Shown here: positions 21,933 to 33,425 of the stretch, one piece after another
Numbering within the stretch: position 1 is the stretch's first letter
Layout of the letters: each line of letters begins with the position of its first letter
Assembly (NCBI GenBank): GCA_014898425.1
Contig: RCSZ01000005.1
Span: forward strand, 2,258,501-2,322,500
Reading direction: 5' to 3'
DNA from: Botryotinia globosa
Taxonomy: Eukaryota; Ascomycota; Leotiomycetes; Helotiales; Sclerotiniaceae
Length of the DNA: 64,000 nt
Notes under the pieces: model-generated
The model's input: the letters and a program-made list of their open reading frames with translations, nothing else
Told to the model about the DNA's origin: nothing
Databases searched by the model: none
Made by a program: the position numbers and the translations under genes

Positions 21933-23809
21933 TATGTAGGATTAAGTGAGATGCGTGGATGTTACTTCGATGGCCTCCATGCAGACCTCACCGCATAAGA
22001 ACGTATCGAATCTCAAATACGATGATTTTAAGGACTAATAGATTTTTCTTTCAGTCTCTCCTTGATAATTTATAGGCTGCTATCCTCGGCATTCATGTTG
22101 ATGGTAGGGTTGAGTATCGCGTTTTTGTCCTCATTCCTGTTCCTCCTATCTCCACATTCTTTACGCATTTATTCCATTCCACAACCAAAATCTCATACTC
22201 TATTTTGCCGGTGATAGCTCAAATCTTTTTATCTTTCCATCAAACCACACACAAATTTGGTGGAAAAAGGTTCTGATAATAATAGGCAACTATGATAAAC
22301 GCCAGACAACCCAATTGGGTGATCAACTTGGTTAGTACCAATGGAAATCCCACATTTCATTTGAAAGATGTCAATGTCAATACATTTCTCTCCAAGGCGA
22401 CCAAGAGTGATGATCTAAGATCTCTTTTTCAAAGCCCATTAATCAATGTTACGACAATCAAGTGACATCTTCAACATCCACTTCTCCAGCTGGAGAATGA
22501 GTTTGAGCCCCCCTTATTAGTTCACTGCAGGTCTTGGCTGGGTGATTATGCCAACCAAAGTGAGTCTTAGCTTCACATGACTGCTAGAACACGAGATGGG
22601 AAGCGAGAAAAGCATGATTTATTGACACAGACTCATCAGAGAAGATGTGTTGAATTTAGGTATCGTTCATTTTGATATCGATGTGTTGATGCGATCATCA
22701 TGAATGAAGTATCATCTATGAGTGCGCAGGAGAAATGAGACCAGATTAGTTTCTGGGCTGTTCCAGAAATTGCATTATATGAGCTTACTTGGCGAGTCAA
22801 ATTTGAGCCAAAAAAGCCAGCGGACCGTAGGATTATAAACCCACCAGAAATCTGGTTCAATCCATATTAGCCTCATAACTATCATGAATTGCAAAATCAC
22901 CTCCGCCATCCCGTTGAGGTCGGACTGGACAAATGTAACACGGCGGCTGATGATAACGATGCCGTCACTTTCAAACCAAAGCGTCGCATTATCTTACAAT
23001 ATCTGGAGCGCCAGTACTTGCGAATCTTCGATCCCTTACTCTCGTCCAGAATTTACACTAGGGACAAGCAAAGCTCTCAGTGTAGATCCTCATTTCATAC
23101 AACACCACATCTTCACTTATCGTTTTAGACGAAATCTGTGATTTCCGAACCCGAACCATGCAAAAGTCTCTCCGTCTTCTTCACATAAACGGAAGATATT
23201 GTTCCGATCCCCAACTACCTCCTATACAATTCCCACACGACTTCTCAATCCGTCTGACGTTGGAAAGCTACCCCCAAAGTTGTTGACAATCATGCAACCA
23301 TCAGGAGAAATTAGACGAGAACTCAACAACTCACTTTTGATTGCACAGTGCTAGATACTTGGACCATTCTCTTCTCTTCTATAGGTGTGTCTTTTACTAT
23401 AGGTATCCATGGATGTCTTTTACAGTAGCTGATTATGCTTTTTTCCTTTCACATTCACTTGCCTTTATCAGTGTGTGAAATCAAAACTCTACAGCATATT
23501 ATTTAAGCCAATGATCTTTTGAAATTTTAGAGCTGCACGAGCATTGCACCGAGATTTCCTGTATTTAAGACGTTCGGTTTGTGAAGATTTCAATAATTAC
23601 ATCGCCCAATCCCCCCATAAATTCAACGCCAGCGTCAATATTATCAGTCGCATCGCACAAATGTGAGTCGCTTCTAATTGATAAACGAAGCAACTATTTT
23701 ATGTGAGCATGACTGCCGTCGCCAATAATTTCCTTACTAACTTGCGCGCTCTAGACTTTCCCCCTGGCGTCCAAGGCAACTTCAAATATTGTCACAGCCG
23801 CAAGTAATC
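21933..23809. other. Divergent intergenic region with 5' UTR intron of 2EXR paralog 2
   Basis: 1.9 kb between outward genes. A spliceable segment at 23663-23754 has a GTGAGT donor, a CTAAC-like branch (ACTAACTTG) and CTCTAG acceptor, so the plus-strand gene probably has a 5' UTR intron. Short open frames at 22884-23141 have no supporting features. Confidence 0.5.
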
Positions 23810-25918
23810 ATGACGCCAGACCTTTCTCTCGAGGAAGGACAGCCAGAGCATGCAAATACTCCCTCTGTCATCAACCTCCTCAACCGACTATCCACTCCTC
23901 AGCCACCCATGAACAATACCACGACGACCTCCAATATTTCGTCCATACTCAACCAACTATCCAGCCTTTCCTCTATCAACAAAACAATATCCAACAACAG
24001 CTGTCCCTTTATATCACGCCTCTCCACCGACGTCCGCACACAAATTTACTCCTATCTCCTTCTCAATCCCTTACTCTCTACAGCAGAATGTGTAAGTGTT
24101 GAAACCGATTTCGGCATCAACCAAAAATACGAACTCGAGCCTTCACTTCTCAGAACATGCAAAGAAGTCTACGGAGAAGCATCTGCCGTTCTCTACGGCC
24201 TCAACAAATTCTACCTCGTCGCCATGAAAAGCACCCGCATGTTCCGTTTCACACTTGCCGATTTTATTAGTGGAAGTGCGCTCACGAGATATTGGAGAGA
24301 AAATGCTGATATCTTCAAGGTTGCGCCTGAGTCTACTTTATATCTGTGTAGAGTACGTCAATGGCGAGTCGAAGTAGGTTGGTATGGATCTCCCGGTCAA
24401 AGTGAAATATCTCTTCCTGTAGTATCCATGAAAACACACGAGGAATACACATTCACTAGATCTTTACCAATCGATCCAAGAACTGGTTTACCACCTGTTT
24501 CTGGACAAAGGAGAACTCGAAATCAATATTTGTTAAGACTTGGAGCGCAAGACGCGACGAACTCGACTATGGTGAATACACTTTCATTCTTGAGACCGTT
24601 GCTCGAATATAGTTTGGTGCCTTTTTGTCATTTGGTTACACGTTGTGAGACACCACCGCATACTCTGGAGGTTATTATTAGAGCAAAGAAAGAGGGAGAA
24701 GCTCCCATTCGATCCGAATATCTGGGTGTAGTACCTACGGAAACTGAGAAATTGAGGTTGGTACGACCACTGGAGATGTTACGGGGAGTGGGAAGTTTGG
24801 AGTTCACATATGGCGAGAAGAGCACTGGAAATGACGTACCATCTGGCGAAAATCCCATCGAAAACACTACACCCGCCGACGAAACCACCAGTCCGGATAC
24901 TACTCAAAGCAACACACCACCCGAGATCTCAATCTACCAACTCATCCAACACTCAACAATCATCCACCTAGCCACCTCCAAGGCACAATACCTGACAGTC
25001 GAATCCCCCGCCTGGATATTCAACAACCTTCTTTCCTACGCCCAAGCCTTCGAACGTTACGAACCCTTCAAGCAACACATGGCAACCAACTGGCTCTACC
25101 AAAATTCCTACACGAACACCCCCAATCCCTACAAAACCAAAACTCCAAATCCCATTCAATTTTCAAATCCATTTGGTCCTCAAGACAACAACTACAAATC
25201 TCACCCTGTAAATCGGCATCTTTCGAATGTCGCAGCCGCGGTGCGAAGACACGATATCGTTGCGCTCAGAAATGACCGTAGAGCCGTGATTGAGTACCTG
25301 GAACCACAATATACACGTATCCTCTCACACGTCCAGAAATTTCGAGAATACACCGAGAAGCAAAATAAAAAATTCGGCATCTGGAAGGGCGTTTCGATAC
25401 TCGAGAAGCAGATACTTGATCAACGCGCGGAGGGCAACAGTGCGCTCAATCCATCTCCCGAAAAAAGAACCCGAAGTATCGATTTCTCAGAAGCGCTAGT
25501 CATACTCGAAGAATTCGCAGAGTCATTTACCCGCGATATTCCGCTCGAGACGCGTCGTCAAATTGCTCTCATTCGCTACGAATATTACGGCCATTACGAA
25601 ATCATGGAACGCGAAGTTGCGATGAGGAGACTCCAGAAAATGGTAGTTGAGATGCCGCAACCATTTGAAGAAGCGGCTGTGGAATTCAAGAAATGGTATA
25701 TGCGCGCTGCGAACGATATGCAGAGACAATTTTTGGAGATTAGGAGCGCGAGGAGACGCTTGATTGAGGATGATGGTGTGAGGGGTAGGAGGGAATTCCC
25801 GGTGGATTTTTCAATGGGGTTGGAGGATGCGGAAATTGATTGGTGTGTGTCTAATGATGAGCTTGAGCTTTCGGAGAGTTCTTTTAAGAATAAGAGGAAT
25901 CAGGCTGGTTGGTTCTAG
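23810..25918 (+). CDS. 2EXR/F-box-like protein, paralog 2 (702 aa)
   Basis: This is a single coding exon starting at ATG 23810; the open frame extends 21 nt upstream but only to a TTG. A Ser/Thr/Asn-rich leader of about 60 residues precedes CPFISRLSTDVRTQIYSYLL, then SLLRTCKEVYGEASAVLYGL and NKFYLVAM. The middle has a Pro/Thr-rich spacer (around residues 345-370), LLSYAQAFERYEPFKQHM, and YLEPQYTRILS. The C-terminal block is RQFLEIRSARRRLIEDDGV followed by MGLEDAEIDWCVSNDELEL. Order and content match the proteins encoded at 5595-7316 and 54627-56525, with the YLEPQY motif shared most closely with the latter. Function is unknown. Confidence 0.85.
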   Translation: MTPDLSLEEGQPEHANTPSVINLLNRLSTPQPPMNNTTTTSNISSILNQLSSLSSINKTISNNSCPFISRLSTDVRTQIYSYLLLNPLLSTAECVSVETDFGINQKYELEPSLLRTCKEVYGEASAVLYGLNKFYLVAMKSTRMFRFTLADFISGSALTRYWRENADIFKVAPESTLYLCRVRQWRVEVGWYGSPGQSEISLPVVSMKTHEEYTFTRSLPIDPRTGLPPVSGQRRTRNQYLLRLGAQDATNSTMVNTLSFLRPLLEYSLVPFCHLVTRCETPPHTLEVIIRAKKEGEAPIRSEYLGVVPTETEKLRLVRPLEMLRGVGSLEFTYGEKSTGNDVPSGENPIENTTPADETTSPDTTQSNTPPEISIYQLIQHSTIIHLATSKAQYLTVESPAWIFNNLLSYAQAFERYEPFKQHMATNWLYQNSYTNTPNPYKTKTPNPIQFSNPFGPQDNNYKSHPVNRHLSNVAAAVRRHDIVALRNDRRAVIEYLEPQYTRILSHVQKFREYTEKQNKKFGIWKGVSILEKQILDQRAEGNSALNPSPEKRTRSIDFSEALVILEEFAESFTRDIPLETRRQIALIRYEYYGHYEIMEREVAMRRLQKMVVEMPQPFEEAAVEFKKWYMRAANDMQRQFLEIRSARRRLIEDDGVRGRREFPVDFSMGLEDAEIDWCVSNDELELSESSFKNKRNQAGWF

Positions 25919-27740
25919 TATATTAGTACTAATGTAGGACAATTTATAACGCGCGTGTGAATTTTGCGCTTAGCGAGTGAGAAAATGCTCTTTGATGATG
26001 ATCGAACAGAGAATAGAAGACTAGATATGTATACCAATCAAGACAAGCGGTATGAAAATTCATGAAAAGATGCAATCGATAACCAACATAATGAACTCAC
26101 AAATCTCATCAATTCAAGGCTTCATTGAAGCAATATAACCAAGCATCACCTCTTTCAGCCCTCAGACCTCCCTCATACCCACACCCACTCCCTCATCTCC
26201 AACCATCAAGCCCCTCTTCTTCAACACCGTCTCCTTCATAAACGAACTCCTCCCTCTAATCACCTTCCCCATCTAAAGACCGCAAACGGCGTCGCCACCA
26301 ATCTTAAACTAATAAATCACAATAGCAAGTTCGCCCACTGAAATCGCAAATCCGTATACATCCTCTCACTCGCCGATAGAATAAAAGCCAATGCGATATT
26401 TTCTATTAACACTATTGTATCCAATGCGCTCGCCGCATACTTGCTATATGTATTAACGAAGTAATTCGCATTAATGATAATGATTATCGAGGTTTCGAAG
26501 TCTACAAGGAAGAATCTAATAATGGGGATGAGCTGATACAAAAAAGAAAGGGATATCCATCTATAGAGAAACATTCTGTTGGTGACTTCCAGAAAGCTGC
26601 CAATCACAGAGGGATGTAGTCGTACTTCGGGGATGAGGGTTCCAAGGACTTCTGTGTTTCGGGATACAGAATTGTAGTATTAGAAATTGGTGTATATGCA
26701 GAGTAGACAATCTTTATTTTAAATGATGGCAAGTGAAAGCTATATATATCCCGCTTGTAGACTATTCTAAACAAAGAGTTGGAAATAACGGTACTCAATG
26801 GATTGGGTGAAGAGGTATATGGTTCCGAAACTGAATACTGCTTAGAGAGTGGCAATGAAGAGGATGGATTTGCTAAGGAGTATATCAGAAGGTCTTTCAA
26901 TACTTTCAATAATGATTCTGTGGTTGGATTGCTTATAAAGTTCTCTTACTATATACCTCTCTTCCATCTTTACATTATTTTTTCGCTTTAGCTAGTAAAA
27001 TAGCCGAACTACGACTTTCTGAAAGATAGAATATGAATAGGGGAAGAGGTATCTCGATATACATAGATAGGAAGGTCGAAGAACGAATTGAAAATGCCTA
27101 TCACGAGCGTACTTATCACGTGATATAACCATCCCCTGCGCCTCTTCATACATTGCTCACCGACGACAAGACGCAGAAAGATCTAATAACTTCTACGACT
27201 TACCTACCTACCACATAGCGATGAGGTAAAAATCGAAGAAGAATCTTACCTCATCTTATCCTAGATACTTTATATCCAAGTCACTCCCCTTCTCTACTCC
27301 CTTAGCCTACATCTTGCATCCCACGCCGAGTATCCCAAACCTACCTACCTGCATTCAACCTTCAAACCTTCAAACCGTAATTGATCAATCATCCCAAACT
27401 TCCCATTCTCGGCCCAAAGCCGGTTTCTATCCCATCATAGATTCATCACTCATGCCACTCGGTTCGTATTCCATCCCCATCCCTCACACCCCTATCCATC
27501 CCCCGGGACCCGAGTATTCATATCTCATTTCTCATACCATATCTCTCATACATACCCTCTCGGACCCCTCTTCTCTTATCGACGAAAAGCCCTGGATACA
27601 AAACTGATACTATCGATTATATAATCTATCCATTATACTCTGTGTATCTATGAATACCATATTCCGTCTCTTTCTTTCTTTCTTTCTCTCGTGAGTCGCA
27701 ATGAATCCAACCCAAGAGCTTTATCCACCCATCCTCCCCT

Positions 27741-27791
27741 CCAATCCCAATCCCAATCCCAATCCCAATCCCAATCCCAATCCCAATCCCA
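27741..27791. repeat. (CCAATC)n microsatellite, about 8 copies
   Basis: Six-base unit repeated in tandem with no visible interruptions. Confidence 0.9.
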
Positions 27792-28215
27792 AGCACCCCA
27801 ACCAACAATCCCATCAGCTTCCTCCACAGTCCATAATATCAATAACATCCATCCATGCCCCTCACACTCCCATCCCAATCCATCCCCAAGAAATCCCACT
27901 AACCCTAAACCAGCTAGCCTTACCACCCCAAATTAGCCAATCAATTCTCCCTCCCTCCTCCCCGGCGAAACCCCGGTCCGGGCTTCACTCTCAAACAAAA
28001 TAAAAAACAAAAACAAAAACAAAAATAAAAATAAAACTCATAACGTCATTCCAGATATTACCTAGGTAGTATGTACTGTATATCCATCGGTACTTCCCAT
28101 CCCATCCCATCCTTCCTTCCTCCTCGCCTATCATTATCTACATATTTACCAATCAATACACCACCCAATCCATCAACCAATCACTCACCATTCTCCAAGA
28201 CCATCCATACCAATG

Positions 28216-28255
28216 ATACCATACCATACCATACCATACCATACCATACCATACC
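28216..28255. repeat. (ATACC)8 microsatellite
   Basis: Eight uninterrupted copies of ATACC. Confidence 0.9.
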
Positions 28256-28677
28256 CTCCATCCTCCCTCCCCTCCCCTCCCCGCTTTTCCAAGTTTATCC
28301 GCGCTATTGAAATCTACACAAAGGATATTATAACTTACAAGTTAGTAATGATCTATTTGATACTAGTATACTCTACATAAATACATATCATATCATAAAT
28401 ATCATAAATATCATATTAGCATACTTTTTATAGTATCCAATATCATACTCTGTAGTAAGTATAATATATCATAGCACACGATATTTCCAGAACCGATGAT
28501 TATCCTCAAGAATCAATTCCTTCCTTGTCATTGTTACTAACTTCATCTCATCTCATCCCATCCCATCCCATTCGCTCCCATATACATCTATTCCATCCAC
28601 TCCATCTACAAATACTCCCTCCATTCAAACTGTACTTTACTACCCTTCCACCTCTATCTCTACTTATACATTCAAAA

Positions 28678-28716
28678 CCACACCCCAAAACCACACCCCA
28701 AAACCACACCCCAAAA
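28678..28716. repeat. Three tandem copies of CCACACCCCAAAA
   Basis: A 13-bp unit in three perfect copies. Confidence 0.85.
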
Positions 28717-28786
28717 TCTTAACAATCGATTTGCGCATTCATTCACTATAATTATAATCGTATCACATAGTAAATGATCACACACA

Positions 28787-28821
28787 TCACACCTCACACC
28801 TCACACCTCACACCTCACACC
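28787..28821. repeat. (TCACACC)5 minisatellite
   Basis: Five perfect copies of a 7-bp unit. Confidence 0.85.
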
Positions 28822-30064
28822 TTATAAATCACAAATCACAAACCCATCACAAATCACACATCACATCACAAACCACAATGCGACACACCACACACACGAC
28901 GTGATAGGTATCGCTAATCGCTAAAGATGAAGGGGCACCACACCCATAACCGTGCGCAACCAATCCGAACTGCTGTATCCGAAAAAAATAGGCGCATCGC
29001 ATCGTGTCGCACACAACACAATACAACACAAATCAAACGATTTCAAATAAATTTGGATATTTTTGGAATTTTCCTCACTGTGAATGTTCCATTCCATCTG
29101 TACCTTTTCTGACTTTCCATCATTTTCAATTTGATCAGCTCAATAGGTAGTAGTAGTAAGTTGACTTTTCAAGATTCAAAGAGAACACACAGACAGGCAA
29201 ACGTGATATGACTCAATTCAATTCATCATAACAAGAAATCCATCTTTCCTTCCACCATCCCCTTCCCCCACTCTTCCATTTCTCTATTTTCCCAAAAAAC
29301 AGATCAATCCTCTGGCAATCCCAACCCAAATCGCAATGAAAAAGACAGGGAAAGAAAAGAACACAAATCACATAGTCGCCCCCATTTAGCAATTCCCGAT
29401 TTCCCATCCATCCATCCCGCTCCATTCCATTCAACTCCCTATAGACAACCCCAATGAAGTGAGAGTGTGAGAGTAGAGTTGGATTAGAACCAGATTTGAA
29501 CCGGATTTGAACCCAAAATCATGGAATCAAAAGCAGTTATTTTTCACAATGAAATATCATTCAAAAATGATAGATAATCTCCCCCGCTTGCATCAAAAGT
29601 TGAGTTTTCCTCCCATTGATACATATATCCCCTACCACCAACATACAAACAATTTGATAAAAGAATGTGACACATGCAATTACTCGCTGGAAAGGAGTAT
29701 CTTCGAAAATCGAGGTGACGGGGAAACAGTTGAAAGCAGCAAGTGCAAATCAGAAAAAAACAAAAGAAAATCATAAGTATGTTCATGGGAATCCATTAAT
29801 CATAAAAGGAGTGACGAGATTGTATAAAAAGTGTTGAGATGTGTTGAAATGCTCCACCAGTTAAACCAAAGTACAACGATAAAAGAAAAGAGCGCCACGT
29901 GACTTAACCTAGACAGGAAAGGAAGAACGGTTACGACAAGATGAAGAAGTATGAAGGCTTTTTTGAACGCTGCGAGGGAGAAATGGTTGATCGAGATAGT
30001 GACACAAAACGCTGGCGCTATAAAAGACTTTTGTTCGATATGGTTATGATGGCATTGGTGTCGC

Positions 30065-30111
30065 CATAGCGATAATGACCAATTGCGCGGCAATTGATCA
30101 TTATCGCTATG
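30065..30111. repeat. 47-nt near-perfect palindrome (22-bp arms, 3-nt loop)
   Basis: The left arm begins CATAGCGATAATGA and the right arm ends TCATTATCGCTATG. The arms pair at 21 of 22 positions around GCG. It lies about 90 bp past the stop of the minus-strand transcription factor gene, so it falls in or near that gene's 3' UTR. Confidence 0.85.
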
Positions 30112-30198
30112 AAGAAATAACTTGGTACAGAAATGTAACCGTGAGGTTATTCAATACTCGAAGGAAGACAATCGAGTCGATGGTGCGGTGAATTTAAA

Positions 30199-32305
30199 TC
30201 ACCTCTTTCTCTTCTTACTCTTCTCAAAACTGCTTGCACCACTCGCAGATAGCGCTGATGGGAATATTGGGACTTGAGGTAGGTCGTCTTTCTTCACAGG
30301 TACTCCCATATGACGCCCATAACGACCTTTACGACCGTTCCCTTCATCTTCGCTGACACACTGATCAATGCCAAGTCCAGCATCTTGGCATCGGCCACAG
30401 GGCCTTTGACGATCGCAACCTTTCTTGCTTTTCCTGCAGCGTTGACAACGTGGTTTAGATGAAAGATCCTCTTCATCGTCACCGAGATGGTGTTGATGAG
30501 TTGCGGTAGATGCCACAGAGGTCTTTCGTGATTGCGATGGTAAGGAAGTGGGTGAGATGGGACCCTTGCTAGAGGCAGAGACACTATTGGCTTTCTTGGG
30601 CTTGACCAAAGGCGTTGGTCTATTTGGTTTGCTAATTCTGTTCGCCTTGGATTTCAAGGAAGAAGAAGGTAAAGGTTTTCTAGCGGCTTTAGCCTTGACC
30701 ACCTTAGGTTTTGTTACTTCGCTATCAACAGCATCATCTGTTTGACCTGGCTTGAAGGTTCCATCATGACAGTCTTCGGTGTCACGTTCATCACTACTTG
30801 GCTCAGTGCTATCTGTCGGTAGATTCTCTTCCAAATGTGGATGGGTCTTTTTCAGGAACCCAGGTGGCAGAATGGGGCTTGGTTCACGCTTTAGTCTATG
30901 AGATGGGAGTTCATTTTCACTCTCGCTCTCACAGTTACTGGTAGCGCCAGTAGAGGAAGCTGCATCAGCGCGCCCACTGAAAGTGTCGTCAAGGGTTGAT
31001 GCGGAAATGCGACCGTGAGAAACGTTTGACATGTCGCCAAGTCTCATTAGTTGCAGAGCAACATCCTTGTCTTCCTCTGACATGCAACTGCCGATGGTTG
31101 GATCTGGAGTCGGTAGTACATCCGACATGTTTCCTGGTGTACTAATAGATTGACGTCCTGGAGGATATGATGCGCGCGTCCGGCGACTTTGTGCTGCTGG
31201 CGTAGAATAGAGATCAGGCTCTCCGAACCCATTGGCATTTCCAAAGCTCCTGGGAGAATGAAGGTTGGGTACGTTGGAGAAAGGATTTTGGGAAAACCCC
31301 GCGAAAGGAAAACTTGATCGCTGGTTTTCCATGCGACGTGCCGGAGAAACGGAAGAATTCGAAGTCGCAGCGGGCATTTGTGGTGGTGCGAACAAAGGAA
31401 GTTCCTGATTCAAATCTTGATTAGTATTGCGTGTGGAAGACATCGTCTGCTTATGCGCAGCCCAGTAAACTTACGGAACTTTCAAATTTCGCCCTCTTAC
31501 GTCGACCTCCCTCCACAATATTGTCAAGGCTAATTTCGGTGTTACCAAGGTGCTCGCTCTTAGCTCTACTAGTAACAGACCCAGCGCCTCCATCTCCACT
31601 GCTATATCCATTTAATCCATCGCTGTGAAGTTCTTGGAAGCTACCATGAGTGCTTGAGCCACGGCTTTTAAACCCCGATCGAGATCTACTCTTTTTGGCC
31701 GGAAGCGGTTGATTGATACTGGCAGAGACACTACGACGGCCACGGCCTTGTCCAGGAGAAGTGCTACGCTTTCGCGATGTCCTAGACGTTGGTCTTGAAA
31801 CAGGATGGCCATAATTGAGAGCTTGGTGGGGTGGTAAGTGCGTCTCGCCAGGATAGTAGGCTTGCTGTAAGCGTGGAGAACCAGAACCGTATGATGGTGG
31901 CCCGTATGCATCAGAAGGTTCTTCTTGAATGACCCGAACATACACCACCATGTTGTTTCTAAAGTTCTCATAGCGTGCGATGAGAGTGTTCCCTTGTTCA
32001 TCTTCAAAGCTAACACCTTTCGCACCAGCGCCATCTGCATATAGGCCGTAAAAGTTCTTGACAGTGGCAATAATCGAGTCTGTAGTATCGTGAGGGAATA
32101 TTTGGACACGCATCGGTAGTCGCGCACGATGCTGAGGTGATTGTGTAAACAGGAGTTCGAATGCGACACTCTTTGGGGTAGGGCTCCCAGCAGGCGACAT
32201 GGCCATGGAGTGTGGAGTGTTCATGTTGAATTGAGCAGCAGCATAAGGAGGCGCGGGTGGTGTACCGCTTCGCTCATCTCTACTATGCATATCCGTACCG
32301 GACAT
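30199..32305 (-). CDS. Transcription factor: N-terminal PB1-like region, C-terminal Zn2Cys6 cluster
   Basis: Exons are 31475-32305 and 30199-31404 with a 70-bp intron (GTAAGT donor, ACTAAT branch, AATCAG acceptor), giving 678 residues. Residues about 47-128 look like a ubiquitin/PB1-type fold (SVAFELLFTQSPQHRARLPM, then FYGLYADGAGAKGVSFEDEQ, ending NNMVVYVRVIQEE). A basic Ser/Arg/Lys-rich segment lies around residues 170-215. Residues about 597-626 form a fungal binuclear zinc cluster, C-x2-C-x6-C-x5-C-x2-C-x9-C (CQRCRKSKKGC ... CGRC ... C), within a Lys/Arg-rich surround. Having the zinc cluster at the C-terminus is less usual than at the N-terminus. No fungal_trans domain is seen. Regulated genes are unknown. 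An upstream 5' UTR intron is likely. Confidence 0.82.
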
Positions 32306-32922
32306 GATTATTTTTCGGGTCGGGTACGAATGTGTTCGCGGTGAAGGATCGGTAGGTTCGGCGTTTCGATTTTGTGCGTTTGAAGAAGATATAGACCCAG
32401 TTATAATGTTGGCTAATTCCGTATGAATGTTGAGAGTATGCTTGTGCTCAGATCAATCGCAGATGTTTATAATTGAGGGAATGTATTTATATTTAGTATC
32501 TGAGATCCCGAATGTTGTGTGGTGTGTACAGTCGTTGCCGTCGCCGTCGTCGCAAGTCAGTCGAATAGACGTGGACAGAGGTGGGCAGGGGAGAAATGGT
32601 CGCTCTGATTAGGAGACGCTGTTAGCAATAGTCCTGATAGACTTTAGGATGGCATCCTAGGGACTTTTGATGAAGGGAGAAGTGAAGTGATGGCATTGTC
32701 GTCCCATCTAGTGTCGCTGAATGTACACCCTCCTTCTGCGACAATGATCGGAACGATCGGTTGCATTGGAATAGAGATATAGAAGCGATGTTGAACTCGA
32801 TTTTCCCGATCGCATAAAGTAAAAGTAGAATCGAAACTTACTGGTGATGGAAAAGAATGTTGTTGTGAGCCCTATCGAGGCATTGGAAATTGTCGTCCTG
32901 TAGAATTGGTGTCTCTCACAAC

Positions 32923-33027
32923 CTATGAAAAGAATGGTTAGAGAGAGAGGGGATATGGTTGAGAAAATGACATTTCGAGATAATTGACTCTAATATTGAA
33001 GACTTAATGATCAAATATCATACTTAC
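32923..33027 (-). other. Probable 5' UTR intron of the Zn2Cys6 gene
   Basis: On the minus strand there is a GTAAGT donor at 33027, a CTAAC branch and a TTTTCATAG acceptor ending at 32923. A second donor/acceptor pair (GTAAGT at 32841, GTCGCAG ending at 32736) may mark another intron. Confidence 0.5.
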
Positions 33028-33393
33028 TTGAAATTATATCAAGTCGTATGTTTTCCGTGGTGTCTTGATCTAATATTGAGTGTGTGGTTTGGAAGTGGTG
33101 GAAGAAGTCGGTCCTCGTTACTCAGAATATGTTAGGTGCTTTGCATAAAATTATATGATTTGGAGAGTTGAATAACTTCTATGCTTTGCTTCAACGGCAC
33201 AACCAAGAATATCAAATCTACATATTTTCATCATCATTCCTATTTTAAATTGTCTCTGATGAGTCTGGCTATTTATTCATTACACCTTGATTTCTACATC
33301 AATGAGAGAGAAAAGGAGTAAATTCTCATGGTACATATTGCACAACTGCATATAAATCCTCGTGCCCAGTAGTAGAGACGGAGAGGACCATGC

Positions 33394-33394
33394 A

Positions 33395-33419
<25 letters not shown>
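33394..33419. repeat. (AT)n microsatellite
   Basis: About thirteen AT dinucleotides. Confidence 0.9.

Positions 33420-33425
<6 letters not shown>

Larger units (their letters stand above)
25919..30198. other. Gene-free, pyrimidine-rich minisatellite region (4.3 kb)
   Basis: This lies between convergent genes. From about 27.2 to 29.3 kb the plus strand is strongly C/T/A-rich with many short tandem arrays. Open frames in this stretch are translations of the repeats or lack an ATG and any motif, including a hydrophobic minus-strand frame at 26317-26607 that begins with GTG. A 47-nt palindrome lies near the right end. Confidence 0.6.

Noticed and set aside
26317..26607. Hydrophobic minus-strand open frame resembling a membrane protein fragment
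   Set aside because: It starts with GTG, has no start ATG, no recognised motif and no supporting splice sites; A/T-rich DNA readily gives such frames.
27314..28310. Several Pro/Ser/His-rich open frames
   Set aside because: They translate C/T-rich microsatellites in several frames at once and mostly lack ATG starts.
27741..28821. Possible CRISPR-like spaced repeats
   Set aside because: The repeats are contiguous micro- and minisatellites without unique spacers, and the DNA is eukaryotic.
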